Source: Glycomyces artemisiae | GTDB taxonomy: Bacteria > Actinomycetota > Actinomycetes > Mycobacteriales > Micromonosporaceae | Length of the DNA stretch: 64,000 nt | Direction: 5' to 3' | NCBI RefSeq assembly: GCF_003002955.1 | Contig: NZ_PVTJ01000002.1 | Span: forward strand, 558,001-622,000 | Shown: piece after piece, positions 61,493 through 64,000 of the stretch | How positions within the stretch are numbered: position 1 is the first letter of the stretch | Layout of the letters: each line of letters opens with the position of its first letter | The notes under the pieces: model-generated | What the model was told of the DNA's origin: nothing | Seen by the model: only the letters and a program-made list of their open reading frames with translations | Databases searched by the model: none | Position numbers and translations under genes: made by a program

Positions 61493-63787
61493 GTGACCAC
61501 CGCCGGTACCCTCACTCTGACCGCCACCCGCGCCCGCGCCGCGCTCGACGCGCGGCGCGGCATCGTCCGCCTCCACCCCGAGGCCCTCACCGCCCTGGGC
61601 CTGCGCCCCGGCGACGCCGTCGGGATCACCGGGAGGCGCACGACCGCCGCGATCGCCCTCGAAGCCGACCGGTACGCGTCCCGCCGCGCCCTCTACGCCG
61701 ACGACCTGACGCTCGGCAACATCGGCGCCCGCGACGGCGACCCCGTGCGCCTCGCGCCGGTCGCCCTCACCGCCGCCGACCGGGTGGTCCTGTCGGGCCC
61801 GGCGTCCGCGGTCGCCGTGGTCGACCCGGACACGCTGCGGCTCGCGCTGCTGTCGAAGGTCGTGTGCGAGGGCGACGACGTGTCGCTGCTGCCGATCGAG
61901 CTCGGCTCCTCCGCGCGCGACGCGGTCACCGCGACCCGCCGCACGCTCAACAACACTCTCGGCATGGGCTGGACCACCATGGTGCTCAACGTGGTCGAGG
62001 CCGACCCGGCCCGCGGCGCGATGATCACCTCCGACACCCGGGTCGAGTGGGTCGGCGCCACGCGCGCCGCGGCGGACCTCCCCTCGGACCTGCCGCTGCC
62101 CGCCGGCCGCACCCCCGGCGAACGCATGCCGGCCTCCTACGGCGGCACCGCGAGCGCGGCCCGGCCGCGCACCGAGTCGCAGGCGCCGCTGTCGAATACG
62201 CCTGCGCCGCAAGCCGTCCCGGGCGTCGCCCCGATCCCGTACGACGAGCTCGCGGGCGCGAAGATCCCCGCCGAGGAGCTGCGCGAACTCCTCGACCTGG
62301 GCTTCAACCACCGCGAAGTCCTCAAGGTCGTCGGCACCGACATGGCCCTGGGCGTGCTCGTCTCGGGCCCGTCGGGCGCCGGGAAGGCCACGGTCGTCCG
62401 CTCGGTCGCCGAGGCGGTCGGCGCGCGCGTCAGCGAGGTCTCCGGCTCCGACCTCGCGGCCCTGGAGGCGAACGCCGCGGCCGACCGGCTCCGCTCGGCC
62501 GTCGCCGCGCTCGCGGTCCCCGGGGTGCTGCTCGTCCGCGGCGTCGAGCACCTCGCGCCCGCCGGGCGCCGGACGCCGTTGGGCACCATGTTCGCCCGCC
62601 TCGTCGAGGAGGTCCTCGCCGAGCCGGGCGAGCACGCCGTGGTCTGCACGACCGCGCGCGTCGAGGATGTGGACCCGACACTGCGCTCGCGTCTGGAGCA
62701 CGAGGTCGTCGTGCCCATGCCCGACGCCGAGGCCCGCCGCGACCTCCTCGTGTACTTCACCCGCTCGATGAAGGTGGCCGAGGACGTCAAGCTCGAAGCG
62801 GTCGCCCACCGCGCCCCCGGCTACGTCGCCTCCGACCTCGCGGTCATGGTCCGCGAGGCCGGGGTGCGGGCCGCCCTGCGCGCCAAGGACGGCGGGGCCA
62901 CCGCGCTTCAGATCGCCGACTTCGACGGCGCCCTCGAATCGGTGCGGCCCACCAGCCTCGCCGGGGACTCGGTCGAGCTCGGCGGGCTCACCCTCGCCGA
63001 CGTCGGCGGCATGGAGGACCTGAAGCAGACCCTCACCGAGACCGTCCTGTGGCCCCTCACGTACCCGGACGCGTTCACGCGCCTGGGCATCGAGGCCCCG
63101 CGCGGCATCCTCCTGTACGGCCCGCCCGGCTGCGGGAAGACCTACATCGTGCGCGCGGTCGCAGGCGAAGGCCATGCGAACGTCATGAGCGTCAAGGGGT
63201 CCGAGCTGCTGAACAAGTGGGTCGGCGAGTCCGAGAAGAACGTGCGCGAGCTCTTCCGCCGCGCCCGCCAGGCCAGCCCCACCCTCATGTTCTTCGACGA
63301 GCTCGACGCCCTCGCGCCGGTCCGCGGGGCCGGGACCGACGGCGGCACCGCCGACCGCGTGGTCGCCGCGCTCCTCACCGAGCTCGACGGCGCCGAGGCC
63401 CTGCGCGACGTCGTGGTCGTCGGCGCCACCAACCGCCCCGACATGATCGACCCGGCGCTCCTGCGCCCCGGCCGCCTGGAGCGCCTCGTCTACGTGCCGC
63501 CGCCCGACGCGCGCGGGCGCGCGGACATCTTGCGCGCCAACGCGAAGAACGTGCCCTTCGCCGAGGACGTCGACCTCGACGCCGTCGCCGACGAGCTGTG
63601 GCTCTACTCCGCCGCCGACTGCGCCGCCCTCGTCCGGGAGGCCGCCCTCACGGCCATGCGCGAGTCCCTCGACGCGAGCATCGTCACCGCCGGTCACGTC
63701 GAGCAGGCCATGGAGCGGGTCCGGCCCAGCCTCGACCCCGAGCAGCTGGAGTACCTGGAGAACTACGCCCAGAACCGCGAGGGATAG
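61493..63787 (+). CDS. CDC48-like AAA+ ATPase (Cpa family)
   Basis: GTG at 61493 lies 7 nt after TAGGCT, again suggesting a leaderless RNA. The product has 764 residues: an N-terminal double-psi-barrel-like region (about 1-190), a linker, AAA domain D1 (about 260-490) and D2 (about 500-750). D2 is canonical: Walker A GPPGCGKT near 543, Walker B FFDELDALAP near 600, and the second-region motif ATNRPDMIDPALLRPGRLE. D1 is degraded: GPSGAGKA with Ala in place of Thr/Ser, and VRGVEHLAP where DE is expected. Actinobacterial Cdc48-like protein (Cpa) unfolds or remodels proteins and interacts with the proteasome. Confidence 0.92.
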   Translation: MTTAGTLTLTATRARAALDARRGIVRLHPEALTALGLRPGDAVGITGRRTTAAIALEADRYASRRALYADDLTLGNIGARDGDPVRLAPVALTAADRVVLSGPASAVAVVDPDTLRLALLSKVVCEGDDVSLLPIELGSSARDAVTATRRTLNNTLGMGWTTMVLNVVEADPARGAMITSDTRVEWVGATRAAADLPSDLPLPAGRTPGERMPASYGGTASAARPRTESQAPLSNTPAPQAVPGVAPIPYDELAGAKIPAEELRELLDLGFNHREVLKVVGTDMALGVLVSGPSGAGKATVVRSVAEAVGARVSEVSGSDLAALEANAAADRLRSAVAALAVPGVLLVRGVEHLAPAGRRTPLGTMFARLVEEVLAEPGEHAVVCTTARVEDVDPTLRSRLEHEVVVPMPDAEARRDLLVYFTRSMKVAEDVKLEAVAHRAPGYVASDLAVMVREAGVRAALRAKDGGATALQIADFDGALESVRPTSLAGDSVELGGLTLADVGGMEDLKQTLTETVLWPLTYPDAFTRLGIEAPRGILLYGPPGCGKTYIVRAVAGEGHANVMSVKGSELLNKWVGESEKNVRELFRRARQASPTLMFFDELDALAPVRGAGTDGGTADRVVAALLTELDGAEALRDVVVVGATNRPDMIDPALLRPGRLERLVYVPPPDARGRADILRANAKNVPFAEDVDLDAVADELWLYSAADCAALVREAALTAMRESLDASIVTAGHVEQAMERVRPSLDPEQLEYLENYAQNREG

Positions 63788-63796
63788 CGACCCGAG

Positions 63797-63833
63797 GACG
63801 GACGGCCGCACCGGCTCGGTGCGGCCGTCCGTC
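63797..63833 (+). terminator. strong hairpin terminator
   Basis: A 17-bp perfect stem (63797-63813 with 63817-63833) has loop GCT. Confidence 0.9.
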
Positions 63834-63874
63834 GCGTCTGCGAGCGGCACAGCGAGAGCACCCGTCAAAATTCG

Positions 63875-63887
63875 AGAGCACTGCTCT
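63875..63887. promoter_or_regulatory. TetR-type operator, site 1
   Basis: AGAGCA-C-TGCTCT is a perfect palindrome 77 bp before the last start codon, flanked by CG and TG. Confidence 0.65.
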
Positions 63888-63926
63888 TGCATTTCCGGCA
63901 GGAGTGTGCGATCGTTGATCTCAACA

Positions 63927-63941
63927 GAGAGCACTGCTCTC
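63927..63941. promoter_or_regulatory. TetR-type operator, site 2
   Basis: GAGAGCACTGCTCTC repeats the core of site 1 exactly, 52 bp further on (five helical turns). Together they suggest a repressor with dual sites controlling the gene at 63964. Confidence 0.7.
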
Positions 63942-63963
63942 GAATGTGAGAAGGGATCTCCCA

Positions 63964-64000
63964 ATGACCGACCACGTCATCCTCGGCAAAGGCCAGATCG
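63964..64000 (+). CDS. start of an NAD(P)-binding-type protein (partial)
   Basis: ATG at 63964 follows AAGGGA. Only 12 codons are inside the window, reading MTDHVILGKGQI. The ILGKGQI stretch looks like the beginning of a Rossmann loop, so an NAD(P)-dependent oxidoreductase or epimerase is likely, by analogy with the gene at 112. The two palindromic operators upstream indicate strong repression. Too little is present to say more. Confidence 0.55.
   Translation, partial: MTDHVILGKGQI

Noticed and set aside
61172..63964. A 930-codon minus-strand frame antisense to the AAA+ ATPase gene
   Set aside because: Composition is that of an antisense shadow, while the plus strand encodes a clear AAA+ protein.

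Overview
This window comes from a very GC-rich actinomycete. The evidence is strong third-position G/C bias, many GTG starts, stop/start overlaps, XRE/DUF397 and WXG/YbaB-type genes, a CDC48-like AAA+ ATPase and CIRCE-controlled groEL. The genus cannot be fixed from the sequence. Glycomycetaceae or a neighbouring family is possible.

Layout. 1-4.0 kb: housekeeping and regulatory genes (NAD(P)-binding protein, cold-shock protein, TetR regulator, NTF2-like protein). 4.3-7.2 kb: a small type VII secretion-like cassette with two YbaB-like proteins, a YxxxD substrate, a WXG protein and a membrane protein. 7.2-15.2 kb: redox and detoxification genes (LLM flavin monooxygenase, aldo/keto reductase, nitroreductase, sulfotransferase, molybdopterin oxidoreductase with an FAD reductase, TMEM175 channel, SDR divergent from TetR). 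15.3-16.1 kb: a transglutaminase-like protein.

16.1-27.7 kb holds a complete type I-E CRISPR-Cas system: cas3, cas8e, cse2, cas7e, cas5e, cas6e, cas1, cas2, a leader, and 35 repeats of 28 nt with 34 spacers of 33 nt. Just upstream of cas3, on the opposite strand, lies the most interesting object here. Two degenerate copies of the array repeat (16118-16145 and 16167-16194) flank a 21-nt spacer-like sequence. The upstream copy keeps the repeat's 6-bp hairpin through two compensatory base-pair changes and keeps the ATGAGCC handle exactly. The spacer-like sequence matches 15 of 21 positions, including a 7-nt seed block, at 16398-16418. That site sits inside the cas3 promoter and the promoter of a 45-codon minus-strand ORF (16228-16365), next to an AA dinucleotide that fits a type I-E PAM. 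This is the gene order and logic of CreTA / cas-regulating mini-CRISPRs: a toxin candidate, then a crRNA-like antitoxin, with Cascade acting as the repressor of its own locus.

27.7-33.6 kb: small and unknown genes, a WhiJ-like XRE/DUF397 pair, two four-helix membrane proteins, one of two paralogous small proteins (the other is at 46.0 kb) and a lipoprotein. 33.7-36.4 kb: a second type VII-like cassette, minus strand, ending in two tandem paralogous membrane-anchored proteins. 36.5-45.9 kb: a polysaccharide-use locus with a solute-binding lipoprotein and two ABC permeases but no ATPase, a 2-hydroxyacid dehydrogenase, and a 1440-residue secreted alginate-lyase-like enzyme. Its promoters share a 13-bp motif. 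46-52.5 kb: VOC protein, STAND/TPR ATPase convergent with and overlapping a GT-B-like enzyme, small membrane proteins, GNAT. 52.5-64 kb: metallophosphoesterase, POT peptide transporter, membrane protein, groEL with two CIRCE operators, beta-helix membrane protein, Cpa-like AAA+ ATPase, and the first codons of a gene under two TetR-type operators.

I saw no tRNA, rRNA, insertion sequence or phage gene. Predictions rest on reading motifs by eye; no database search was run.
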